A DNA stretch of 64,000 nucleotides. Origin: Actinomadura citrea. GTDB taxonomy: Bacteria > Actinomycetota > Actinomycetes > Streptosporangiales > Streptosporangiaceae. Shown here piece by piece: positions 8,524-16,344 of this stretch. How positions within the stretch are numbered: position 1 is the first letter of the stretch; each line of letters starts with the position of its first letter. The notes under the pieces are model-generated. The model was not told where the DNA came from and did no database searches. It saw only the letters and a program-made list of their open reading frames with translations. Location: positions 6,510,001-6,574,000 of the forward strand of contig NZ_JACCBT010000001.1 of the NCBI RefSeq assembly GCF_013409045.1. Reading direction: 5' to 3'. A program made the translations under genes and the position numbers.

Positions 8524-8563
8524 CAACCTGTGCGCACAGCTTGCAAGCAGTGCGCACAGGTTG
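8524..8563. promoter_or_regulatory. 40-bp nested palindrome, probable GntR operator
   Basis: Arms CAACCTGTGCGCAC and GTGCGCACAGGTTG are perfect inverted repeats of 14 bp around a 12-bp core that is itself palindromic (GCTTGCAAGC). It lies midway between the divergent ATP-binding and GntR genes, so one protein bound here could control both directions. Regulator identity is inferred from adjacency. Confidence 0.7.
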
Positions 8564-8606
8564 TCAAGCTGTGTCCGAGCACTCGCACCCGGCAATCGGA
8601 GACGCC

Positions 8607-9353
8607 GTGACCCAGCCCGCATACCAGCGCATAGCCGACGATCTACGGCAGCAGATCATCGACGGTCGACTCGCGCCGGGTGAGCGGGTTCTGTCGCGAA
8701 CCCAGATCCGTGAGCAGTACGAAGTGTCCGATCAGGTCGCCATCGGCGCCGTCCGTCTGCTGACCTCCGAGGGCTTCCTCGAAGCGCGCTCCGGCTCGGG
8801 TACGTACGTGCGACGCAAGCCGGAGCTGAAGCGCCTTGCCCGCTACTGGTACGGCACGTCGGACCGGGACGGCTCGCCGTTCCGGTCAGAGATGGCCAGG
8901 CAGGGCCGCGAAGGCACGTGGCGCGTCTCGTCCGAGACCGGCTCCGCCACCCCACAGATCGCCGAGCGGCTCGACATCGCGGCGGGTGACCCGGTCATGA
9001 CGAGCCGATACACCTTCCTGGCCGACGAGCGACCCGTGATGCTGTCCACGAGCTGGGAGCCGCTCGCCCTCACCGGCGGCACACCCATCATGTTTCCGGA
9101 GGAAGGCCCGCACGCCGGCGCCGGAGTGGTCGCGCGGATGCGGGCGATCGGGCAGCACATCGAGTCGGTGCAGGAGGTCGTGACGGCGCGGCCCGTGCTG
9201 CAGTCGGAGGCGGAGCTGCTCGGCGAGGCACTCGGGTCGGTCGTGCTGGTGATCCGGCGTACCTATCGCACGGCGGAGCGTCCGGTGGAGACGGCCGACA
9301 TCATCGTCCCCACGGACCGGTACGAGGCGGAGTACGTCCTCCCGGTGGAATGA
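8607..9353 (+). CDS. GntR/HutC-family transcriptional regulator
   Basis: 248 aa. A winged helix spans about residues 5-70 (QPAYQRIADDLRQQIIDGRL ... GSGTYVRR), then a UTRA effector domain of the HutC subgroup (TSRYTFLADERPVMLSTSWE). GTG 8607 was chosen because GGAG precedes it by 5 nt; an in-frame GTG at 8571 would add 12 residues and overlap the operator. Divergent partner is the ATP-binding/hypothetical pair. The effector is unknown. Confidence 0.88.
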   Translation: MTQPAYQRIADDLRQQIIDGRLAPGERVLSRTQIREQYEVSDQVAIGAVRLLTSEGFLEARSGSGTYVRRKPELKRLARYWYGTSDRDGSPFRSEMARQGREGTWRVSSETGSATPQIAERLDIAAGDPVMTSRYTFLADERPVMLSTSWEPLALTGGTPIMFPEEGPHAGAGVVARMRAIGQHIESVQEVVTARPVLQSEAELLGEALGSVVLVIRRTYRTAERPVETADIIVPTDRYEAEYVLPVE

Positions 9354-9355
9354 CG

Positions 9356-9387
9356 ACCGCCCGTCGACCGGCTGGCCGACGGGCGGT
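9356..9387. terminator. Hairpin between convergent genes
   Basis: ACCGCCCGTCG and CGACGGGCGGT form a perfect 11-bp stem with a 10-nt loop immediately after the GntR stop codon, serving both it and the convergent PASTA gene. Confidence 0.8.
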
Positions 9388-9398
9388 GATGTGCCGGG

Positions 9399-9800
9399 CT
9401 ACTCCCCGATCTTCTTCGAGTACAGGGTGATCGTCGCCTCCGGCGCCACGCTCGTCCCAGCCTTCGGCTTCTGGCGGACCACCTGCCAGTTGCGGTCCAG
9501 GATGAGCATTCGCCCCTGTCCGGTCGCGTCCTCCTCCTGCAGCATCCAGAGTCCGGCTGCCTGCATGATGTTTTGAGCGGTCTGGTGGTTCTTCCCGACC
9601 ACGTTCGGGACGCGGACCTTCTTCGCGGCCGGGACTTTCGTGCTGCTCGGGGAGACGGTCGGCGTACTCACGGGCGCGGTGGCGCTGGGCGGTGCGACGG
9701 TCACGGTCTTGGCGGGGGCGGCATTCTCCGCGGTGCCTCCGCACGCGGTGAGGGCCAGGGCGGCCGCGAGAAGTGCGGCATGGATGGTGAGTCTGCGCAT
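9399..9800 (-). CDS. PASTA-domain lipoprotein
   Basis: 133 aa. The N-terminus is a lipoprotein signal with lipobox LTAC (Cys20), then a Thr/Pro/Ser/Val linker. One PASTA domain follows from about residue 67 (VRVPNVVGKNHQTAQNIMQA ... ATITLYSKKIG). PASTA domains in kinases and penicillin-binding proteins contact muropeptides or beta-lactams; as a free lipoprotein it may sense or scaffold at the wall. It stands alone between a terminator and a long palindrome-rich gap. Confidence 0.86.
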   Translation of the reverse strand: MRRLTIHAALLAAALALTACGGTAENAAPAKTVTVAPPSATAPVSTPTVSPSSTKVPAAKKVRVPNVVGKNHQTAQNIMQAAGLWMLQEEDATGQGRMLILDRNWQVVRQKPKAGTSVAPEATITLYSKKIGE

Positions 9801-10107
9801 GGACGGTCCTGTCGTGATCTGCCGACGGCGGAGGGACGCGTGTTGGACGCTTCACCTTCCGTGAACGGTTCACGCAGGGTAGCCCTCTGTCACTATCCGG
9901 CCGCGCTCTTCCTGTCGGCGCAGCCCGTTTCGCTGGGATTGGGGCCGCGAAATTGGCGCGGCGCTGACGCATGCGGTCATGATCGTGCGCGACGTTCACG
10001 CACCTCGCGCATGCGTCGTTGGTGCGTCATGAGGGGTGGGAATCTACGTCCCTCGGCGTCCCGTCCAATCCCTCACAGACCGACAATCTGGCTGCTCAGG
10101 GCGCTGA
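9801..10107. other. 307-bp intergenic region with two inverted repeats
   Basis: No gene is seen. It contains CGTGAACGGTTCACG (9860-9874), an odd-centred perfect palindrome 60 bp upstream of the PASTA lipoprotein, and a spaced pair GACGCATGCG (9966-9975) / CGCATGCGTC (10008-10017). The first is well placed to be an operator for the lipoprotein gene. Confidence 0.45.
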
Positions 10108-11445
10108 TCAACCTCTGACGAGGGTGGCGAGGCACTCTACGTGGTGGGTCATGGGGAAGGCGTCGAAGGCGCGGAGGGACTCCAGGGTCCAGCCGCGTTC
10201 GCTGAAGTAGGCGAGGTCGCGGGCCAGGGTCGCCGGGTCGCAGGAGACGTAGGCGATCTTGCGGCCGGCGATGCGGGTGATGTGGTCGACGACCTCGCGG
10301 CCCGCGCCGGTGCGGGGCGGGTCGAGGACGACGAGGTCGGCCTTCCGGACCCGGGAGCCGCCGTGGTGGCCGGTGCCGCGCTTGTTCTGCGTCCGGGACC
10401 CCGAGGACGCGCGGCCGAACTCCAGGTCGGTGATGACCTCCTCGACGGAGCCGCGCTCGATCGAGACGTTCGGCAGGTCGCGCAGGTTGAAGCGGGCGTC
10501 GCGGACGGCCTGGCCGTCCGACTCGATGCCGACGACGAGGCCCTCGTCGCCGACGCGGTCGGCGAGGACGCCGGCGAACAGGCCGACGCCGCAGTACAGG
10601 TCGAGGGCGATGTCGCCGGGCTTCGGTTCGAGGGCGTCCAGGACGGCGTCGGCGAGCAGCTGCGCGGCCCCCGGGTGCACCTGCCAGAAGCCGCTGCCGC
10701 TGACCTGGTAGAGCCGCCCGGAGACCTCCTCGCGCACGTACGGGAGCCCGGCGCCCGGTTCGGGCTTGCCGCGCACGAGCCGGACCGGCACGTCCAGCCG
10801 CGGGACCCGGATCTTGCGGCGGTCGCGGCCGCGCAGCACCACCAGGCGGTCGCCGGTGCTCGCCGACACCACGCCCTCGACGCCGGTCGCGCCCGGCCAG
10901 CGCTTGCGCTCGATGCCCATCAGCTCCACGCCGGGGTGGGCGATCAGGCACTCGTCCACGGGCTCGATGTCGTGCGACCGGTGCTTGCGCAGGCCGACGG
11001 CGCCGGAGGAGACCGAGAACTGGACGCGGGTGCGCCAGCCGAGCCCCGGCGGCGGCGTCACCTCGCCGTCGACCGGGTACGGGACCTCCTCCACGACGAC
11101 CGTGCGGGTGATCCCGGCGAGCCGCTCCAGCTGCTCCTGCACGACCGCGGCCTTGAGCGCCCGCTGGGCGGGCAGGGAGGCGTGCTGCCAGTCGCAGCCG
11201 CCGCACCGCCCGGGACCGGCGAACGGGCACGGCGGCTGCACCCGGTCGGGGGACGCCTCGATGATCTCCACGGCGTCGGCGCGGAGGAAGTTCTTGGTTC
11301 GGTCGGTGACGCGGGCCCTCACCCGTTCGCCGGGCAGGGCGTGCCGGACGAAGACCACGCGCCCCTCGTGCCGGGCGACGCAGAAACCGCCGTTGGCGAC
11401 GTTGCCGACCTCCAGTTCGAGGACGTCGGGTTCGAGTTCAGTCAC
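10108..11445 (-). CDS. TrmA/RumA-family RNA uracil-5 methyltransferase
   Basis: 445 aa. Order: N-terminal TRAM/OB domain (VGNVANGGFCVARHEGRVVFV), an iron-sulfur motif (CPFAGPGRCGGCDWQ plus a later DECLI cysteine), the SAM loop DLYCGVGLFAG, and the catalytic cysteine in YVSCDPATLARDL. It methylates C5 of a uridine in 23S rRNA or tRNA; which one cannot be told. I favour GTG 11445, which overlaps the end of the upstream transporter by 8 nt and suggests coupling; GTG 11466 would add 7 residues. The iron-sulfur cluster is inferred from the cysteine pattern. Confidence 0.9.
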   Translation of the reverse strand: MTELEPDVLELEVGNVANGGFCVARHEGRVVFVRHALPGERVRARVTDRTKNFLRADAVEIIEASPDRVQPPCPFAGPGRCGGCDWQHASLPAQRALKAAVVQEQLERLAGITRTVVVEEVPYPVDGEVTPPPGLGWRTRVQFSVSSGAVGLRKHRSHDIEPVDECLIAHPGVELMGIERKRWPGATGVEGVVSASTGDRLVVLRGRDRRKIRVPRLDVPVRLVRGKPEPGAGLPYVREEVSGRLYQVSGSGFWQVHPGAAQLLADAVLDALEPKPGDIALDLYCGVGLFAGVLADRVGDEGLVVGIESDGQAVRDARFNLRDLPNVSIERGSVEEVITDLEFGRASSGSRTQNKRGTGHHGGSRVRKADLVVLDPPRTGAGREVVDHITRIAGRKIAYVSCDPATLARDLAYFSERGWTLESLRAFDAFPMTHHVECLATLVRG

Positions 11446-13471
11446 GGTCCGAAACACTACCGGCACCGGGGTGTGCCCCGGTCCGCGGCGGGCGCCGGGA
11501 CGAGCCGGGCCCGGGCGGCTCGGTCCGCCCCTTGAGCCGGTCGGAGGACTGCAGCTGCCACGCGACGCTCGTCACCATCACGCCCGGCTGGAACAGCAGC
11601 CGGCCCTTCAGCCGCAGCGCGCTCTGGTTGTGCAGGAGCTGCTCCCACCAGTGGCCGACGACGTACTCGGGGATGAACACGGTGACGACATCGCGGGGGC
11701 TCTTGCGGCGGACGCTCTTGACGTAGGACAGGACCGGGCGCGTGATCTCCCGGTACGGCGAGTCGAGGATCTTCAGCGGGACGGGGATGTCGAGGGCGTC
11801 CCACTCCTGCTGGAGCCGCTGCGACTCCTCGGCGTCCACCGCCACGGTCACCGCCTCCAGCGTGGACGGGCGGGTGGCGCGGGCGTAGGCCAGGGCCCGC
11901 AGCGTCGGCTTGTGGATCTTGGAGACGAGCACGATGCCGTGGTTGCGGGCGGGCAGCACGACGTCCTCGCCGGAGGGCACCAGCTCCGCGGCGACCCGGT
12001 CGTAGTGCCGCCTGATCCCCTTCATCAGCAGGAACAGCAGCGGCATCGCGATGCAGACGATGTAGGCGCCGAGCGCGAACTTGGTGATCAGCACGACGAC
12101 CAGGACGATGCCGGTGAGGGTGGCGCCGAAGGCGTTGATGCCGCGGGAGGTGCGCATCCGGCGGCGCTGCGCCGGGTCCGACTCGGTGGACAGGAGCCGG
12201 TTCCAGTGCCGGACCATGCCGACCTGGCTGACGGTGAACGACACGAAGACGCCGACGGTGTAGAGCGGGATCAGCCGGCTGACGGACGCGTCGTAGGCGT
12301 AGATCAGCAGCCCGGCCATGGTGGCCAGGATGATGATGCCGTTGCTGTAGGCGAGCCGGTCTCCGCGGGTGTGCAGCTGGCGCGGCAGGTAGCGGTTCTG
12401 CGCGAGAACGGAGCCGAGCACCGGGAACCCGTTGAACGCGGTGTTGGCGGCGAGGAAGAGGATCAGCGCGGTCATCGCGGTGACCAGCGCGAACCCGGGG
12501 GTGAAGTTGCTGAACACCGTGTGCGCCACCTGCGCGATCACCGGGTCGGCGTCGGTCACGGGCTTGCCGGTGGACGGGTCGATCAGCTGGCTGCCCTGGT
12601 CGGGCTCGGCGAACTTGGCGTCGGTGATGTAGGCGAACGCGCTCACGCCGCCGAACATCGTCATCGCGACGAGCCCGAGCATCAGCAGGGTGGTGGCGGC
12701 GTTCTCGCCCTTGGGCTTGCGGAACGCGGGCACGCCGTTGCTGATCGCCTCGACCCCGGTCAGCGCGGCGCAGCCGGAGGAGAAGGCCCGCAGCAGCAGG
12801 AACACCAGCGCGAACCCGGCGATGCCCGTCTCGTCGCCGCGGACCTCGTAGTGCGCCGTCTCGGCCTGCAGTTCGGTGCCCGAGACCATCCGGACCAGGC
12901 CCCACGCCAGCATGCTGAAGACCGCAAACATGAACAGGTAGGTGGGGATCGCGAAGGCGGCCCCGGCCTCCTTGAGGCCCCGCAGGTTGCCGAGGGTGAG
13001 CAGCACGACGATGACGATCGCGACGGCGACCTCGTGCGGCTGCATGAACTTCAGCAGGGCGCCGAGGTTCTCCACCCCCGACGACACCGACACCGCCACG
13101 GTGAGGACGTAGTCGACCAGCAGCGCGCTGGCCACCACGACGCCCCAGTTGTCGCCGAGGTTGGTGGTGGCGACCTCGAAGTCGCCGCCGCCGCTCTGGT
13201 AGGCCCGGACGTTCTGCCGGTAGGAGGCGACCACGGTCAGCAGGATGATCACGACGGCCGCGGCGATCCACGGGGTGTAGTGGTACATCACGAGGCCGCC
13301 CGCGCCGAGCGCGAGGAGGATCTCCTGGGGGGCGTAGGCGACCGACGACAGCGCGTCGCTCGCGAAGACGGGCAGCGCGATGCGCTTCTTCAGCAGCTGC
13401 TCGTGCTGCTGGGCGCTGCTCAGCGCGCGGCCGAGGAGGAGCCGCTTCGCGAGGTCCGGAACCTTTGACAC
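11438..13471 (-). CDS. KimA-like potassium importer (APC superfamily)
   Basis: 677 aa, about 12 membrane helices then a cytosolic domain of roughly 150 residues. Signature stretches ASDALSSVAYAPQEI (38-52), SYRQNVRAYQSGGGDFEVA, LRAFSSGCAALTGVEAISNG and SNGIIILATMAG closely recall Bacillus subtilis KimA (YdaO), a high-affinity K+ importer regulated by cyclic di-AMP; databases usually label this family simply APC permease. Divergence from two TrkA genes supports a potassium role. The start GTG 13471 lacks a Shine-Dalgarno site but TAGAGT lies 8 nt upstream, so it is probably leaderless. No ydaO riboswitch was found upstream. Confidence 0.85.
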   Translation of the reverse strand: MSKVPDLAKRLLLGRALSSAQQHEQLLKKRIALPVFASDALSSVAYAPQEILLALGAGGLVMYHYTPWIAAAVVIILLTVVASYRQNVRAYQSGGGDFEVATTNLGDNWGVVVASALLVDYVLTVAVSVSSGVENLGALLKFMQPHEVAVAIVIVVLLTLGNLRGLKEAGAAFAIPTYLFMFAVFSMLAWGLVRMVSGTELQAETAHYEVRGDETGIAGFALVFLLLRAFSSGCAALTGVEAISNGVPAFRKPKGENAATTLLMLGLVAMTMFGGVSAFAYITDAKFAEPDQGSQLIDPSTGKPVTDADPVIAQVAHTVFSNFTPGFALVTAMTALILFLAANTAFNGFPVLGSVLAQNRYLPRQLHTRGDRLAYSNGIIILATMAGLLIYAYDASVSRLIPLYTVGVFVSFTVSQVGMVRHWNRLLSTESDPAQRRRMRTSRGINAFGATLTGIVLVVVLITKFALGAYIVCIAMPLLFLLMKGIRRHYDRVAAELVPSGEDVVLPARNHGIVLVSKIHKPTLRALAYARATRPSTLEAVTVAVDAEESQRLQQEWDALDIPVPLKILDSPYREITRPVLSYVKSVRRKSPRDVVTVFIPEYVVGHWWEQLLHNQSALRLKGRLLFQPGVMVTSVAWQLQSSDRLKGRTEPPGPGSSRRPPRTGAHPGAGSVSDRD

Positions 13472-13730
13472 GCAACGAGACTCTAGCCCCTGCGGACCGC
13501 CGCCCTGGCGCCCGGCCGCCCCTGTCCCGCGGGCGCCGCGCGACCGCCTCGCCGCCCCGACGGATTGCTGGTTGAGTAGTACTCGCCTGGGCGGATGTGT
13601 AGGTTTGCAGCCCGGCAGGGATCATTCACAGGAAACGGTCCTCGGGTGCGGCGCGGTGTCGGCGGCGAATGCCGTGCCCGGCGCGGGGGGTACAGGGGGA
13701 GCATCCCCCTGGACGGAAGAGGGAACGGCC

Positions 13731-14396
13731 GTGCATATCGTGATCATGGGATGCGGGCGGGTCGGCTCGACGCTCGCCCACATCCTGGAGGACAAGGGTC
13801 ACTCGGTGGCCATCATTGACCAGAGCCCGGAGGCGTTCCGCCGGCTGCGCAGCGGGTTCCGGGGCCGCCGCATCACCGGGTTCGGGTTCGACCGCGAGGT
13901 CATCGCCGAGGCGGGCATCGAGCGCGCGTCGGCGTTCGTGGCCGTCAGCAGCGGCGACAACTCCAACATCATCTCCGCGCGGGTGGCGCGCGAGACGTTC
14001 GGGGTCGACAACGTGGTGGCCCGGATCTACGACCCGCGCCGGGCGGAGGTCTACCAGCGCCTCGGCATTCCCACGGTCGCGACCGTCCGGTGGACGGCCG
14101 ACCAGATCCTGCGCCGGCTGCTCCCCGAGGGCGCCGAGCCGCTGTGGCGCGACCCGACCGGCGCGGTCGTCCTCGCCGAGCTGGACTCCGGCCACCTGTG
14201 GGTGGGCGAGAAGGTCGGCGAGCTGGAGGAGCACGCGGGGACCCGGGTGGCGTTCCTGTCCCGGATGGGCGAGGCGCTCGTCCCCGAGCGGGACACCGTG
14301 ATCCAGGACGGCGACATCGTGCACATCATGGCGGGGGCCGACGACCTGGAGCGCGTCAACGCCGCGGTCGCGGCGCGGAACGGAGAGGACGCTTGA
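13731..14396 (+). CDS. trkA: TrkA-family potassium regulator (CeoB-like)
   Basis: 221 aa. An RCK-N Rossmann domain opens with VIMGCGRVGSTLAHIL (GxGxxG) and the NAD acidic residue in VAIIDQSP; the RCK-C domain follows from about residue 140. It should bind NAD(H) or nucleotides on the cytosolic face of a K+ channel or importer and gate it. GTG 13731 has GGGA 6 nt upstream. It is first of a coupled pair (TGATG overlap with the next gene) and divergent from the KimA-like importer. Confidence 0.92.
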   Translation: MHIVIMGCGRVGSTLAHILEDKGHSVAIIDQSPEAFRRLRSGFRGRRITGFGFDREVIAEAGIERASAFVAVSSGDNSNIISARVARETFGVDNVVARIYDPRRAEVYQRLGIPTVATVRWTADQILRRLLPEGAEPLWRDPTGAVVLAELDSGHLWVGEKVGELEEHAGTRVAFLSRMGEALVPERDTVIQDGDIVHIMAGADDLERVNAAVAARNGEDA

Positions 14397-15055
14397 TGCG
14401 GGTCGCGATCGCGGGGGCCGGCGCGGTGGGCCGGTCCATCGCCCAGGAACTGCTGGAGAACGGCCACGAGGTGCTCCTGATCGACAAGAGCCCGAAGGCC
14501 ATCAAGGTGGAGCTGGTGCCGCGCGCGGAGTGGCTGCTGGCCGACGCGTGCGAGATCGCCGCCCTGGACGACGCGGCGCTGGAGCGCTGCCAGGTGGTGG
14601 TCGCCTCCTCCGGCGACGACAAGGTCAACCTGGTGGTCTCGCTGCTGGCCAAGACCGAGTACGGGGTCCCGCGCGTGGTGGCGCGGATCAACCACCCGAA
14701 CAACGAGTGGCTGTTCAACGAGTCGTGGGGCGTGGACGTGGCGGTCTCCACGCCGCGGCTGCTGTCGGCGCTGGTCGAGGAGGCCGTCAGCGTCGGCGAC
14801 CTCGTCCGGCTGATGACGTTCCGGCAGGGCGAGGCCAACCTGGTGGAGCTGACGCTGCCCGACGACGCCCCCCTCGGCGGCGAGCGCGTCGGCTCGGTGG
14901 CCTGGCCGCGCGACACCGCCCTGGTGGCGATCCTGCGCGAGGGCCGGGTGCTGGTCCCGACGTCCGACGACACCCTGGAGCCGGGCGACGAGCTGATGTT
15001 CGTGGCCAGCCAGGACGTGGAGGACGAACTCGCCGAACTCCTCGGCGGCCGGTAG
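14396..15055 (+). CDS. trkA: TrkA-family potassium regulator (CeoC-like)
   Basis: 219 aa, the same RCK-N/RCK-C architecture as its neighbour: VAIAGAGAVGRSIAQELL for the dinucleotide loop, VLLIDKSP for the ribose-binding acidic residue, then a C-terminal RCK-C domain ending ELLGGR. The ATG overlaps the preceding stop (TGATG), implying equal expression and perhaps a heteromeric RCK ring. The stop lies 2 bp from the stop of convergent DUF3159. Confidence 0.92.
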   Translation: MRVAIAGAGAVGRSIAQELLENGHEVLLIDKSPKAIKVELVPRAEWLLADACEIAALDDAALERCQVVVASSGDDKVNLVVSLLAKTEYGVPRVVARINHPNNEWLFNESWGVDVAVSTPRLLSALVEEAVSVGDLVRLMTFRQGEANLVELTLPDDAPLGGERVGSVAWPRDTALVAILREGRVLVPTSDDTLEPGDELMFVASQDVEDELAELLGGR

Positions 15056-15057
15056 CG

Positions 15058-15753
15058 CTAGGCGGGTTTCTCGCTCTCGGCCGGATCTCCGCGCTGGATG
15101 GGGGTGCGGCCGCGGGCGAGGAGCCAGACCATGGCGGCCAGCGCGGCGACCTGCAGGGGCCAGCCCATCACGATCTTGGCGGGGCCGAGCAGGCCGCTCT
15201 GGTCGCCGTCCGCGAGGTAGATCGGGTACTGGACGCCGACGCGCAGGATGCAGGGCAGCACGAGCAGCCAGGTGAGGCGGGAGCACAGCCGGACGATCCC
15301 GGGGTCGGCCCGCCAGGCGGTCGGGTCGCCGGTGACCGATCCGATGATGAAGCCGACGACCGGCCAGCGCACCGCGATCGAGAAGATCATCGCGGCGGCG
15401 TAGCCGGCGTTCAGCATGATGCCGGGCAGGAAGGCGTTCTCGGCCTTGCCCGAGCGCAGCGCGAAGAACGCGGCGATGGCGATGCCGAACAGGCTGTTGA
15501 GGACGAACTGCGGGCTGGAGCGCTGCGCGATCCGGACCAGGAGCAGCACCACCGCGGCGCCGACACCGGCGCCGACGGCGAGCTTGACGTCCTTCGCGGC
15601 GACGTAGGTGGCGGTGAAGGCGATCGTCGGCACCGCCGCCTCGACCATGCCGCGCACGCCGCCGAGCGCCTTGGTGAGCTGGGCGCGGACGGCCGCCTCC
15701 ACGGTGTCGTGCGCGGCGGTCTCCCGCGCGGTGCCCGTTTCCGTTTCGCTCAC
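15058..15753 (-). CDS. DUF3159 integral membrane protein
   Basis: 231 aa with about six hydrophobic helices after a soluble 35-residue N-terminus. The pattern LTKALGGVRGMVEAAVPTIA and the polar pair RWPVVGFIIGSVTGD identify DUF3159, an actinobacterial family of unknown function. GTG 15753 has GGGAG at 6 nt. It is 28 bp downstream of the OB-fold gene on the same strand, a pair that is kept together in many actinobacteria. Confidence 0.88.
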   Translation of the reverse strand: MSETETGTARETAAHDTVEAAVRAQLTKALGGVRGMVEAAVPTIAFTATYVAAKDVKLAVGAGVGAAVVLLLVRIAQRSSPQFVLNSLFGIAIAAFFALRSGKAENAFLPGIMLNAGYAAAMIFSIAVRWPVVGFIIGSVTGDPTAWRADPGIVRLCSRLTWLLVLPCILRVGVQYPIYLADGDQSGLLGPAKIVMGWPLQVAALAAMVWLLARGRTPIQRGDPAESEKPA

Positions 15754-15781
15754 GTCGCTCTCCCGGCGGATCGCCGCGGCC

Positions 15782-16204
15782 TCACACGCCGCCGCGCAAC
15801 TCGTATCGCGGATTGAACATGACCTTGCGCCCGTCCTGCTCGCTCACGAGTCCCTCGGCGCGCAGCCGGCGCCCGGGGTCGATCCCGGCGATCCTGCGGC
15901 GGCCGAGCCAGACCAGGTTGATCACGTCGGTGCCGTCGTAGAGCTCGGCCTCCAGGGCGGGGGCGCCGCCCCGGGGACGGAGCGTCACGGTACGTAGCGT
16001 ACCCGCCACGCAGTGCCGCTTGCGCGCGCCGCAGTCGGTGATCGGTGTCGCGCCCTCGTCGCCGGTGGTCTTCTGGAGCTCCTCGGCCTCCAGCTCGGCC
16101 TTGGTGGACGCCATGCGCCGCAGGAAGCGCCGCAGCCCGCCCTTGCCGCGCTCGCGCCCGCGGGGCTCCGCCCCCGGCGCGGTGCTGGCCGAAACCTCGT
16201 CCAT
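15782..16204 (-). CDS. OB-fold nucleic-acid-binding domain protein
   Basis: 140 aa. A basic N-terminus (RGRERGKGGLRRFLRRM) precedes an OB-fold of about 90 residues: CVAGTLRTVTLRPRG, ELYDGTDVINLVWLGRRRI, GRRLRAEGLVSEQDGRKVMF. This is the anticodon-binding-type OB domain, so RNA or ssDNA binding is likely. ATG 16204 is the best start though GAGG lies almost against it; the extension to 16318 crosses the promoter of the divergent exporter and was rejected. It forms an operon with DUF3159. Confidence 0.83.
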   Translation of the reverse strand: MDEVSASTAPGAEPRGRERGKGGLRRFLRRMASTKAELEAEELQKTTGDEGATPITDCGARKRHCVAGTLRTVTLRPRGGAPALEAELYDGTDVINLVWLGRRRIAGIDPGRRLRAEGLVSEQDGRKVMFNPRYELRGGV

Positions 16205-16277
16205 ACCTCGAAGCGTATGGCATCCCGGGACGAAGCGGACCCCTTGCCCACCGCCGGAACGAAGCCGGGACATGTGT

Positions 16278-16322
16278 GGAATGAAGCATTCCGTTCTGCT
16301 ATTATCGGAACAGAGCATTCCG
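16278..16322 (+). promoter_or_regulatory. Extended -10 promoter between two GGAA/TTCC operators
   Basis: GGAATG-aag-CATTCC (16278-16292) is a perfect inverted repeat, and CGGAA-N7-TTCCG (16306-16322) is a second one about 29 bp downstream. Between them lies TGC-TATTAT (16297-16305), an extended -10 element, with the upstream palindrome on the -35 position. This is a repressor-controlled promoter for the exporter at 16345; no regulator gene is adjacent. Confidence 0.7.
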
Positions 16323-16344
16323 CTCCACCCTGGAAGGACGGATC

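Noticed and set aside
13472-13730. ydaO riboswitch upstream of the KimA-like gene
   Set aside because: None of the conserved blocks is present on the minus strand, and the importer has a -10 box only 8 nt before its start, leaving no room for a leader RNA.
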